DNA from: JBBIVP01 sp037439705 [NCBI: bacterium]
Lineage (GTDB): Bacteria > JBBIVP01
Length of the DNA stretch: 46,662 nt
Assembly: GCA_037439705.1 (NCBI GenBank)
Contig: JBBIVP010000001.1
Location: 1-46,662 of the forward strand
Reading direction: 5' to 3'
Shown here: one piece after another, positions 1-8,797 of the stretch
Numbering within the stretch: the stretch's first letter is position 1
Layout: the number at the start of each line of letters is the position of its first letter
Made by a program: the position numbers and the translations under genes
The notes under the pieces: generated by a model
What the model was told of the DNA's origin: nothing
The model's database searches: none
Seen by the model: only the letters and a program-made list of their open reading frames with translations

Positions 1-26
1 TTTTTACATTCCTTCTTTCTTCTCAC
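1..26 (-). CDS. Possible start of an anti-sigma factor gene (partial)
   Basis: Immediately at the end of the sigma factor frame, a GTG codon (24-26) overlaps the sigma stop codon as GTGA and is preceded by an AAGGGG ribosome site. The eight visible codons read M-R-R-K-K-E-C-K. ECF sigma genes are very often followed, with such an overlap, by a zinc-finger anti-sigma factor whose N-terminus carries Cys/His ligands, so the early Cys is suggestive. Only 26 bases are present, so this is an inference from context. Confidence 0.3.
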
Positions 27-597
27 AGGTTTCCCCTTTCCACAACTGGTTCAAGTTTTTTCTTCAAAAGAAGTCTTGCCCTGTGAAGCCTCACCTTTGC
101 TCCGCCTTCAGATAATCCCAAAACCTTTGCAACTTCTGCTAACGGCATTCCTTCTATGTCTTTTAGTATAATAGCAATTTTATAAGATTGTGGAAGAGAT
201 TCAATTGCCTCCTGAACAAATTTTTTCTTTCCTCTGCTTCTAACGATTCCTCTGTCCCACTGCTCTCTCTGTCTTCAAAATCTATCTTCTCATCTTCCAT
301 TTTGAGTTCTGATACAGAGGTTTCCCTCTTTCTCCTCCTTTTTTTCTTCATGTATGAAAGGGTTGTATTCAATGTTATCCTGAAAAGCCATGTGGAGAAA
401 AGTGAATCCTCACGGAAGTCCTTTATTGACTTTAAAACTTTTAGAAAAACTTCCTGCATTATCTCTTCGGTTTCATCTTTGTTCCTCGTCATGCTGAAGA
501 TGAATCCGAACATCTTTTTTCCGTATTTCTTTATAACTTCTCTGTATGCTAAGTCATCACCCCTTTTCAGTTTCTCTATCAGTTCTTTTTCTTCCAT
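23..597 (-). CDS. ECF-type RNA polymerase sigma factor, interrupted by an apparent 1-nt frameshift
   Basis: Directs RNA polymerase to a dedicated promoter set, usually for envelope or stress functions. The first frame (from ATG at 595-597) encodes sigma region 2: an N-terminal helix, then D-E-T-E-E-I-M-Q-E-V-F and F-S-T-W-L-F-R-I, followed by a basic linker. After about residue 125 the frame runs into nonsense (a 144-residue product). One base shifted, region 4 continues perfectly: L-P-Q-S-Y-K, D-I-E-G-M-P-L-A-E-V-A, L-G-L-S-E-G-G-A-K-V-R-L-H-R-A-R, ending at a TGA at 23-25, giving about 191 residues, normal for the family. The switch falls at the T6 run at 221-226 (A6 on the coding strand). 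The start overlaps the end of the GH15 gene by 19 bases, so the two are co-transcribed. A base-call error, programmed -1 shifting or a real mutation are all possible. Confidence 0.8.
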
Positions 598-2777
598 AAA
601 CTTCTGATAATAAAAACAAAAAAGGCGAAAAGAACTGGATAGGACGATGAGGGAGATTCAGCACATCCGCACCCTTCTTCCCTCAAAATTTTTGTTTGAA
701 GGGGTGAGAATGTCGTTGGTTCCTCCATTGCCTTTATGAAAAGAAAGGAAAGAGATGCCTCCCATATATGTGGAATGGCGACTCTATTGAAAAACTCTCC
801 ATTTCTAATCACAACCACCTCTCCGAAATGCATTGTGCCCTGTGTTGGGACCTCGTTTATAAGTATATTTTTGAGTTCATTGAGTTTTGAAGAATAATTG
901 TCCCTGTGAGTAAGAGCAAGTGCGAGTAGTCCCTTTGTTATATATGCAAATCCCTCCCTTTCCTTTTTTAAACATTTCTCGGCTTCTGAAAGAAGATATT
1001 CAGCAACCAGCGTTTCCTCATACCCTTCTCTTATTTCTGCAGGCCATAAAAACCATGCTATCTCTCCGTATGAGCCCTTTAATCCATCATCTGTATAGAA
1101 GTTCTCCATTATTCCATTTTTTACTTCTTCTGCCCTCACTAAAAACCCCTCAGCCTTCTCCTCTTCGCCGATGTATGAAAAGAACTCATGAGCGCTTTTC
1201 ATGGCAAGATAGTATGTAACTGCTCCTTGAAGCCCCTGTGTAAAAAGCGGATTGTCATCTTCATTGGCAACGCACTGAAGTTTCTTTTTTTCGTCATAAC
1301 ATTCATAAAGTGTTTCAGCTGATAATTCCAATGTTTCTTTAATTTCTTTTATGTATTTGTCCCTTCCATCTTTCAAGAACTTTGCATGAGACCAGAGTGT
1401 CCATATTATTAGTGCTGTCTCATCAATTTCAAAAGGAATTGGTCCACCTGGCATTCCATCCGGATAATAACACATGTCATAGGTCCCTCTTGCAAACGGA
1501 TAGATTCCAGATTTTCTCTGCACATCTTTGTAAAAGAGATTGTGTTTTGTCACCATTTCATGATACCCGGCCACATCAAGGGCAAGGTTTATAAATGCTC
1601 CATCCCTTGGCCAGTCCTGTCCGTAAGGAGGCTGTGTGCTTATGGACGCAACAATTGCACCTGTATTTCTGTCCTGTGCCAGCTTTATGCTTATGAGCGT
1701 TCTCTTTGAAAATTCGTCAAAATTTTGAACCCTTGAAAGCCAGTCCTTCCAGAAATTTTTTGTTTCTTCCTCAAGTTCCTTATATGAACGGGAAGATATT
1801 CCTTCAAGGATTTTTCTGGTTTCATAATAAGAATCCGAAACCCCAATAACGATCGTAAGTTCACCGTTGAAAGGAAACTCTAAGGCTGAATTTGTCTGAC
1901 ATCCTCCTATGCTGTAGCCACTTAAAATCCCATCTTTTGCATCAACATAAGCATCAACTGGTTCATCGATCCAGATTTTTTGGATTGGGCATTTTGTCAT
2001 GGAATCGTGTCCAACCTGATAGGATGATGGCGATTCTGAGCCTTTTTTTCCGAACCAGATTGCGTTCATTTTTTTGAATGGTTCAAGGAATTCATAAAAT
2101 CTATTTTTTCTTTCAATTTCTGGAACACTGAAAATTTCTTCAATGTAAGAGATATCCCTTTTTTCACCGTTCATGTGGAATATACTTCCTTCTTCATAGA
2201 AGGCTAAAAAATCGTTATTTTCATCATCAAACCAGTCAAGGATAGGAATATATGGAATCTTCTTGTTACAGGGTGCAAGGTTTTCATAAAAAATTAGTGA
2301 ATTAATTTCTTCTGGTCCCTCGTAGTGAAGGACAAGAACATCTGTATATGGTGAAACAAATGCCTTCTGGATTATTTCCTTATCTTCCCAGAAAAATTTC
2401 GTTAGGATAATGGAAGTATCTTTAAGGTAGGTCTGCTGGGAGGGAAGGTCTCTGAGCCAGATAACTTGATCATTAACTTTTATCCCAGAAAAAATCCCCA
2501 TATTTGGCTTTGCCCCCATATATGCGAGGTCGTATGCATGGTATCCTTTATCCACAGGAATTATGGGTGTGAAATAATTTAAATGGTCATAAAATCCGGG
2601 GGATGGCCATCTCAGGACAGTTATTTCTCCTTTCTCTGAAAATCCAGCGGTCAATCCGCCATTACCTGTAAAGGCATTTATGTTTGTCGCACCGAAGGTA
2701 TGTTCTACCATATCGGGTTCATGTGTGAAAGATTTTAAAGGAAAAAGGAGAATTATAAATGCGAAGAATTTTCTCAT
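579..2777 (-). CDS. Secreted GH15-like glucoamylase/glucodextranase with C-terminal sorting signal
   Basis: Probable exo-acting alpha-glucan (or dextran/trehalose-type) hydrolase of 732 residues. It has an N-terminal signal peptide (hydrophobic residues 4-16, likely cleaved near S-F-T-H). It shows the catalytic (alpha/alpha)6-barrel landmarks of GH15: Q-D-W-P-R-D-G-A-F, G-I-Y-P-F-A-R-G, E-I-D-E-T-A-L-I-I-W, an acidic A-N-E-D-D loop where the family's acid lies, and P-H-I-W-E-A-S-L near the end. An N-terminal beta-rich domain (about residues 25-330) precedes the barrel, as in bacterial GH15 enzymes. The last 33 residues are unusual: a G-C-G-C motif, a short Ser/Pro spacer, a hydrophobic helix and a basic tail K-K-K-N, like Cys-type MYXO-CTERM sorting tags. 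First gene of an operon with the ECF sigma factor; no Shine-Dalgarno, start chosen from the signal peptide. Exact substrate unknown. Confidence 0.78.
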   Translation of the reverse strand: MRKFFAFIILLFPLKSFTHEPDMVEHTFGATNINAFTGNGGLTAGFSEKGEITVLRWPSPGFYDHLNYFTPIIPVDKGYHAYDLAYMGAKPNMGIFSGIKVNDQVIWLRDLPSQQTYLKDTSIILTKFFWEDKEIIQKAFVSPYTDVLVLHYEGPEEINSLIFYENLAPCNKKIPYIPILDWFDDENNDFLAFYEEGSIFHMNGEKRDISYIEEIFSVPEIERKNRFYEFLEPFKKMNAIWFGKKGSESPSSYQVGHDSMTKCPIQKIWIDEPVDAYVDAKDGILSGYSIGGCQTNSALEFPFNGELTIVIGVSDSYYETRKILEGISSRSYKELEEETKNFWKDWLSRVQNFDEFSKRTLISIKLAQDRNTGAIVASISTQPPYGQDWPRDGAFINLALDVAGYHEMVTKHNLFYKDVQRKSGIYPFARGTYDMCYYPDGMPGGPIPFEIDETALIIWTLWSHAKFLKDGRDKYIKEIKETLELSAETLYECYDEKKKLQCVANEDDNPLFTQGLQGAVTYYLAMKSAHEFFSYIGEEEKAEGFLVRAEEVKNGIMENFYTDDGLKGSYGEIAWFLWPAEIREGYEETLVAEYLLSEAEKCLKKEREGFAYITKGLLALALTHRDNYSSKLNELKNILINEVPTQGTMHFGEVVVIRNGEFFNRVAIPHIWEASLSFLFIKAMEEPTTFSPLQTKILREEGCGCAESPSSSYPVLFAFFVFIIRSLWKKKN

Positions 2778-2791
2778 TTTTCAATAAAATA

Positions 2792-2820
2792 ATTTTATAA
2801 CCTCCAATACCAATTGTCAA
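2792..2820 (-). promoter_or_regulatory. Sigma-70 type promoter of the GH15 gene
   Basis: On the minus strand TTGACA (2815-2820), a 17-base spacer and TAAAAT (2792-2797). The -10 ends 14 bases before the GH15 start codon, so the predicted leader is only about 8 bases and there is no ribosome site. Confidence 0.7.
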
Positions 2821-2851
2821 TTCAACCAAAAGGATTCTATTGTTTATATAA

Positions 2852-3277
<426 letters not shown>

Positions 3278-3292
3278 TTTTATATGAACAAT

Positions 3293-5098
3293 TTATTTGG
3301 AAATTCCCTTTAATTTCTTGATATTTTCCTTCAACTTTTCCACCTTTTTAATGGAGATTCTTAAAAGGGAAGAGATTTCTTCATTTGAGGCATTGATTAT
3401 TCCGCCCAGTCCCATATACCTTGAGAGGAGAGTTTTTGCCCTTTTTTCTCCTATTCCTGGAATTTTAAGAAGAATCGTCTCCGTTAATCCCTTTTCCCTT
3501 CTTTTTCTGTGATACTCAATGGCAAATCTATGCGCCTCATCTCTTATCCTCATTAGAAGTTTCCCTGCCTTTGAAGAGGGTGATATTGAAATCCCCTGAG
3601 GGAATTTCGGAGTATAAACCCTGTCTCCTATTTTCATTCTCCTTCTTCCCTTGGCAATGGAAATCAAATCAATCTCTTTTACACCCTCTTCCTCAAGAAC
3701 CCTAATGCCAATTCTAAGATGTCCCTTTCCTCCGTCTATTATTATGAGGTCCGGAAGGTCTCCCCTTTCCTTTCCATCCCTTATCCTTCTCTTCAAAACC
3801 TCATAAAGCATTCCATAATCGTCAATTTCACTTCTTTCTATTTTGTATTTCCTGTATTCGCTCTTTAAAGGTTCCCCGTAGAGGAATGTAACCCTTGAAC
3901 CTCCAGCATCCTCTCCGAAAAGATTTGAAACATCAAAACACTCTATTCTTACAGGAAGTTTGGAAAGTTTAAATTTTTCTTTTATTTCAAGAAGTGTACT
4001 TTTTAGGGCTGTTTCTTTTCTTTTATCGGTTTCCATCCGGGATTGAGCATTCTTTTCCGCAAATTCAAGGAGTTCAATCTCTTCATCCGTTGATGGCTCT
4101 TTCAGAATCACCTTTTTGTTTCCCCTTTCGGATAGAATCTCAGATAAAAATAGACTGTCCTCAGGAAGTTTTCTCATCACTATAAATGAAGGGAGATATT
4201 TGTTCTCATTGTAGAATTGAACGATAAAGGTAGAAATTTCTTCGTCGGGATTGAGGGCCTTTTTGAACGAAAACTTTGAAACCTCTTCAACAGAACCGTT
4301 TCTGAAAGAAAGGACGGATATGAAAAGATTGTTTTCAACGAGTTTAATTCCTATGAAATCTTTGTCTTCTTCTGAACCAATATATATCCTTTCCCTTTCA
4401 AGGGTCTTTTCAATTGCCATTATTGTATCCCTTATCTGAGCAGCTTTTTCAAACTCCTCCTTCTCGGCAAACTCCATCATTTTTTTTCTCATTTCTTCAA
4501 TGATTTCCTTCCCCTTTCCTTTAAAAAGCCCTATGAAGTCATTCAGGTTCTTTCTGTATTCGTTTTCATCCACATATCCCATACAGGGTGCAAGACATCT
4601 CTTCATATCGTATTCTATACAGGGTCTTTTTCTTGACTGAAATTCCCTATCAGAACATGTTCTTATTTTGAAAGCCTTTATCCCGGTATCAAGGAATTCC
4701 TTTAAAGAACGAACTGATGAAAACGGTCCGAGAATGAGGTTCCCATCCTTTTGAGGTCTCCTTTCAATCCATACCCCGGGAAACCTGTGGGAGATGTTTA
4801 TTCTTAATTGCACATAGGTCTTGTCATCCCTGAGTTTTAGGTTGAACTTGGGTTTGAATTTTTTTATTAGTTTTTCCTCAAGCAGAAGTGCTTCTTTTTC
4901 TGTTTCCGTTACAATCCATTCAACATCATGTATCTCTTTAACAAGATGATGGAAAAGAAATCTTGTATCACCTGATTTTGAAAAATAACCCTTCAGTCTG
5001 TTCTTCAGATTAACCGCCTTTCCAACATAAATTACCTTCCCATCTTTGTTCTTGAAAAGATAAACACCAGGCTCCGAAGGAGGTTCAATTTTTTTCAT
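3293..5098 (-). CDS. uvrC: Excinuclease ABC subunit C
   Basis: Dual-incision nuclease of nucleotide excision repair, acting with UvrA and UvrB on bulky DNA lesions. 601 residues, family-typical. Domains in order: GIY-YIG nuclease (residues about 10-90; G-V-Y-L-F and V-I-Y-V-G-K-A), the Cys-containing region with C-L-A-P-C-M-G, the UvrB-binding UVR motif (about 200-235; E-F-E-K-A-A-Q-I-R-D), the RNase-H-like second nuclease (E-C-F-D-V-S-N and I-I-I-D-G-G-K-G-H-L) and a C-terminal helix-hairpin-helix pair (I-P-G-I-G-E-K-R-A). It is the last gene of the operon that begins at 10159, 19 bases after the NHL lipoprotein gene, without its own ribosome site. The pairing with envelope genes looks like read-through rather than shared function. 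Confidence 0.97.
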   Translation of the reverse strand: MKKIEPPSEPGVYLFKNKDGKVIYVGKAVNLKNRLKGYFSKSGDTRFLFHHLVKEIHDVEWIVTETEKEALLLEEKLIKKFKPKFNLKLRDDKTYVQLRINISHRFPGVWIERRPQKDGNLILGPFSSVRSLKEFLDTGIKAFKIRTCSDREFQSRKRPCIEYDMKRCLAPCMGYVDENEYRKNLNDFIGLFKGKGKEIIEEMRKKMMEFAEKEEFEKAAQIRDTIMAIEKTLERERIYIGSEEDKDFIGIKLVENNLFISVLSFRNGSVEEVSKFSFKKALNPDEEISTFIVQFYNENKYLPSFIVMRKLPEDSLFLSEILSERGNKKVILKEPSTDEEIELLEFAEKNAQSRMETDKRKETALKSTLLEIKEKFKLSKLPVRIECFDVSNLFGEDAGGSRVTFLYGEPLKSEYRKYKIERSEIDDYGMLYEVLKRRIRDGKERGDLPDLIIIDGGKGHLRIGIRVLEEEGVKEIDLISIAKGRRRMKIGDRVYTPKFPQGISISPSSKAGKLLMRIRDEAHRFAIEYHRKRREKGLTETILLKIPGIGEKRAKTLLSRYMGLGGIINASNEEISSLLRISIKKVEKLKENIKKLKGISK

Positions 5099-5117
5099 AT
5101 AAAAATTTTATCAAAAA

Positions 5118-7964
5118 TCAAGGAAGGGGTGAAATTTTTAATATCCTTCCTCCAAAATAATCATAAAGGAGAAGGTATATATCTTTTCCATCGTGAAAAA
5201 CCTCGGCTGGATAATAAATGAGGGAATCAATAGACCTTCCGTTCATACCTCTGAATCCTGATTTGGATAGATTTCCTGCGATTCTGAAAGAGGTGTACCG
5301 GTTGAAGCCAAAGAGACTGGAATAAGATGACCCTATGAAAAGGTCTCCTCCAATGGGAAAGATGTCAGAGAATATATTCATCATAAGAGCACTTTTAAAA
5401 TAAGGCGGAGAACCTTCTATAATCCAGCCTCCATGACCACCTTCTCCTCCGATAAAGAGTTCAGCCATATTCGTTCTCAGGTCTATCCTCCATATCGCGT
5501 AATCAGTGCCTACATAAAGGAATGGATTTTCTTTTTCAGCCCTGAGGAAGTAAATGTATCCAAAGTTGACATTTCTTGCATCAGTTGGACCTGTGTAATT
5601 AAAGACATCCAATCCATTTGGATTTCCGCCTATGTGATGAAGAATTTTTGATTGGTCTATGGAGTAGATGTAAGAGGTAAGTGCCTCTGTCATTGAAAGA
5701 AAAATGCTTCCATCACTTCCAGTTTCAATGCTTGTTAGTGAAAGAAGTGGAGAGGAGAGCGCATCTTTTCCATCTTGAGGGGTAGAACACTCGCAATTTC
5801 CTCCAAACCTTCTTATCTCATTCATTGAAAAATCAACAACCTTTACAGTGCAGTCTCCATCTGCAACATAGAGTTTTCCATCAGGACCTATTGAGAGGTC
5901 CTGAGGAAAATAAAAGGCTGGGTTATCTGCGCTGATCTGCACAGATAAGGTACAGAGTTGAGGCTGTCCATTTCCAGCAATCCTTAGAAGTTTTCCTGAA
6001 GAAACCTTATAAAGGGAATGAAGTCTATTCTCAAGAAAATAAACCTCTCCATTATAAACCGCAAGCCCGCGAGGGTCTTCAAGGGATGAGTATAAAGCAT
6101 CTCCACCATCCCCTCCGTGGAGGGAATTAGAAAATGGAGAACCAGCTAATTTTTGAAAAACTGGATTAGTAAGGCTTGAGAAATATCCAATGGAATTATC
6201 TGCTTCTGAATACACATAGAGGTAATTGGAAGGATAGGCAACTGAAAAATATGAGGGGGAAAACTGAAATATATATATATCCATATCAATATAATAAAGA
6301 AGACCTGCATCAATAATAAAAATTTTATCCTGCCACAAGAATACGCCCTCTGGACCAGTGAAAGGGATTGATAATCGGCCTATTCCGGATATAGGAGACC
6401 CATAACTTCCATTTCCAGCAATGGTTGATATGTTTCCGGAGTAAAAATCAACATATCTTACAAGGTAATTTCCTGTATCTGCTATATAGAATCCTGTTAA
6501 ACCATCAGGAAATATCCCTGATGGGCTTGATAGACATGCAAGTGTGGCTTGTCCTCCATAAAATGCCTGAGTAGTAGAGTCGCATGGATATGAGGAATAA
6601 TCACCTGCTATTGTCTGAACATATCCATTGCTTATCTTCCTTATGAGATTATTTCCTGTATCTGAGAAATAAATCTCTCCGTTTTGGACAAATAGAGAAG
6701 TTGGGTTATTGAGAGGAACAGAATTGGCACTTCCATCTCCATTATAACCACATTGCCCTGGAATTCCAGCGATGAGGTCAAAACTTTTTGTTATTAAGTC
6801 AAGTTCTTTTATTGTGCAATCATAAGAATCAGAAAGAAATATCTTCTCTCCATCCTTGTATATCCTTGCTGTAGAAGGAATTGTGACAGGAATTGGAAAT
6901 TCAGCCTCTATAAAGGAGTCGGGATCCGGGGTGATTATTCCAGCGAGGTTATAGATTTTTCCTGTTGAAAGGTCAATTTTTCTTAAAAACCCCCTTCCTG
7001 AGAAACTTCCAAGATATACGATTTCATTTCCATCTACCACCATTGATGAGAGCTCCCCAAGTGGTGAATTTATTGCATCTCCTTTATCCCCAAGGGTGCT
7101 TCCAGCAATAATTGAGATTATTCCGTTGGAATACTTATAAAAAGGATTTGCAGACAGTGTCGAACCATTAACCATCTTTCCAGTTCCTGTGGTTTCAACC
7201 ACTCCTGTGTTGGATTTGTATACGAATGCAATAAAGTTCATCAATCCATCTTCGTTTCCAAATGCTGAAACAGGGATATCAACAGAAATTCTGTTTCCGG
7301 TTACAAATCCGGGAAAGGATGAGGAATAAAAAATTAGAGGCTCTCCGCTTTCCGTCCACTCATTGAAGATATAAGCTCCTGTAACTCCTCCCGCATAAAT
7401 GACAATTCCTGCATCAGGACCAATTTCTCCCTTCGTGCTTCCAATATATGTTGATGAATTCTGGTCAAGGTCCAGGAGTAAATAGAAATATACATTTTCT
7501 AAATTTGTATTCGGAGCAACCCATATATCTACTCTGATTGAGTGATTGAGTTTCTTTACCAGAACACCATTTATGTCACAAATTTTTGAATCTCCGAGAG
7601 GGTCGTGAACAAATCCGCTGAATTCAATCAAACTGAGATAGATATCCACATTATTTGTGGCTCCCGGCAGGATGTCTTTGATGCTTGTTCCAAAAAGAAC
7701 GGGTGTGCCACCATAAACATTAGCATAGGCTTTAAAAACCCTTTTTTCACCGGCAGGAACCATAATTTCTTTTTCCAATGTGTCAATCGGAATAACATCC
7801 GTTATGGGGCTTAAAGCAGACTCCCATTCAACGCTAAGGGTAATTGAACTAACATAAGTAGGAATTCCTCCTGTTCCGTCAAGTTTGAAATCCACACGAA
7901 CAAAATTGCCCTTCCTTTCACACGCAAAAATCAACAATAAAAATACAAGGATGCACCTTCTCAT
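5118..7964 (-). CDS. NHL-repeat beta-propeller lipoprotein
   Basis: Large lipoprotein (948 residues) of unknown role. The signal peptide ends in the lipobox L-I-F-A-C, predicting lipid anchoring at Cys14. Residues about 20-280 form beta-rich domains, including a stretch with L-L-L-D-L-D-Q-N-S-S-T. From about residue 285 to the end there are repeated NHL-type blades: patterns such as A-G-I-P-G-Q-C-G-Y-N-G-D-G-S-A, N-N-P-T-S-L-F, G-E-I-Y-F-S-D-T-G-N-N-L-I-R-K-I and A-G-N-G recur, enough for one large or two stacked propellers. NHL propellers usually bind proteins, RNA or polysaccharide; binding partner here unknown. Third gene of the TPR-barrel/FecR operon, 13 bases after the FecR gene, suggesting that the three act together at the outer membrane. 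Confidence 0.8.
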   Translation of the reverse strand: MRRCILVFLLLIFACERKGNFVRVDFKLDGTGGIPTYVSSITLSVEWESALSPITDVIPIDTLEKEIMVPAGEKRVFKAYANVYGGTPVLFGTSIKDILPGATNNVDIYLSLIEFSGFVHDPLGDSKICDINGVLVKKLNHSIRVDIWVAPNTNLENVYFYLLLDLDQNSSTYIGSTKGEIGPDAGIVIYAGGVTGAYIFNEWTESGEPLIFYSSSFPGFVTGNRISVDIPVSAFGNEDGLMNFIAFVYKSNTGVVETTGTGKMVNGSTLSANPFYKYSNGIISIIAGSTLGDKGDAINSPLGELSSMVVDGNEIVYLGSFSGRGFLRKIDLSTGKIYNLAGIITPDPDSFIEAEFPIPVTIPSTARIYKDGEKIFLSDSYDCTIKELDLITKSFDLIAGIPGQCGYNGDGSANSVPLNNPTSLFVQNGEIYFSDTGNNLIRKISNGYVQTIAGDYSSYPCDSTTQAFYGGQATLACLSSPSGIFPDGLTGFYIADTGNYLVRYVDFYSGNISTIAGNGSYGSPISGIGRLSIPFTGPEGVFLWQDKIFIIDAGLLYYIDMDIYIFQFSPSYFSVAYPSNYLYVYSEADNSIGYFSSLTNPVFQKLAGSPFSNSLHGGDGGDALYSSLEDPRGLAVYNGEVYFLENRLHSLYKVSSGKLLRIAGNGQPQLCTLSVQISADNPAFYFPQDLSIGPDGKLYVADGDCTVKVVDFSMNEIRRFGGNCECSTPQDGKDALSSPLLSLTSIETGSDGSIFLSMTEALTSYIYSIDQSKILHHIGGNPNGLDVFNYTGPTDARNVNFGYIYFLRAEKENPFLYVGTDYAIWRIDLRTNMAELFIGGEGGHGGWIIEGSPPYFKSALMMNIFSDIFPIGGDLFIGSSYSSLFGFNRYTSFRIAGNLSKSGFRGMNGRSIDSLIYYPAEVFHDGKDIYLLLYDYFGGRILKISPLP

Positions 7965-7977
7965 TTTTCACCTCCAT

Positions 7978-8781
7978 TTAAGGGAATATAACCCTTACCT
8001 TTACAGGGATTTCTCCGAGTTCTTGAAAGACATCCTGTCCACCTGTTTGAACTGTCTGCTCCACAGGAGGTCTATGATAAAACTCTTCAGGAGTAGCAAT
8101 TGTTCTTTCTTCCCCTTCAGGTAAAAATCCTTCCCATTTCTCCTCAAATTCTTCATGTCCTTCATGAGATGGCTCAATCCCTTCAATGAACTTCATTATC
8201 TTTTCAGGGTCAAATCTCTGCGGAGGAGAAGGAGGTTGACCCTCAAATACAGATGTGATGTATCCTTCCTCAAGAACAATGCTTCCAAGAGGTGTGTCAA
8301 CATAGATTGAATCCTCAAGGACTATGATTTCTGTCTGTGATGGAGAATATGCTGAGACAATAAACTTCGTCCCCCTAACACCAACGACTGCTGTGTTTGT
8401 TTCCACGGAGAACTCTCCCTTTATCCCCTTATAAACCTTTCTCAGAATTGTCATTATTGAGCCCCTTATAAGTTTGAGAATTCCTCTCCTCTTTGAAAAT
8501 TCCTCATCAAGAAGGAAATCAGAGATATTGACCTCTGCATCTGGACCTATTTTTATCACCGTTTCATCAAGAAGAACTACCTCAACCCTTCCATTGTTAT
8601 ATGTCCTTATCAAATCTCCTTTAATAAAGGCTGTTGAAGGTGTGATTTTCAGAGAAACTCCATTTCTTATAACCTCACACCTTCCCTCTATCCTTCCCGG
8701 ATAACCAATGACCTCCTCTCCATAAGAAAAAGAGGCTCTCAAAATAAAAAACAACCCCACCACATAAAACCCTTTTTTCAT
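7978..8781 (-). CDS. Exported FecR-domain protein
   Basis: 267 residues. I start it at the ATG at 8779-8781, directly behind a strong AGAAGGAGG ribosome site; the longer reading from 8805 would overlap the upstream gene. The N-terminus is a signal peptide (M-K-K-G-F-Y-V-V-G-L-F-F, cleavage near S-Y-G-E-E). Residues about 20-175 form a FecR-type beta domain with the hallmark T-A-V-V-G-V-R-G-T-K-F. The C-terminal 80 residues are acidic and Pro-rich, probably disordered. Unlike classical FecR there is no cytoplasmic anti-sigma segment and no sigma gene beside it, so it is more likely a periplasmic or surface scaffold than a regulator. It sits 16 bases after the TPR-barrel gene and 13 before the NHL lipoprotein gene. 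Confidence 0.85.
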   Translation of the reverse strand: MKKGFYVVGLFFILRASFSYGEEVIGYPGRIEGRCEVIRNGVSLKITPSTAFIKGDLIRTYNNGRVEVVLLDETVIKIGPDAEVNISDFLLDEEFSKRRGILKLIRGSIMTILRKVYKGIKGEFSVETNTAVVGVRGTKFIVSAYSPSQTEIIVLEDSIYVDTPLGSIVLEEGYITSVFEGQPPSPPQRFDPEKIMKFIEGIEPSHEGHEEFEEKWEGFLPEGEERTIATPEEFYHRPPVEQTVQTGGQDVFQELGEIPVKVRVIFP

Positions 8782-8797
8782 AATTTCCTCCTTCTTT

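Noticed and set aside
23-597. Calling the sigma factor a pseudogene outright
   Set aside because: The shift is a single base in an A6 run with both halves otherwise perfect, so sequencing error or slippage is at least as likely as decay.
188-607. 139-residue Ser-rich plus-strand frame opposite the sigma factor
   Set aside because: Shadow of the sigma gene; no ribosome site and no sensible domain.
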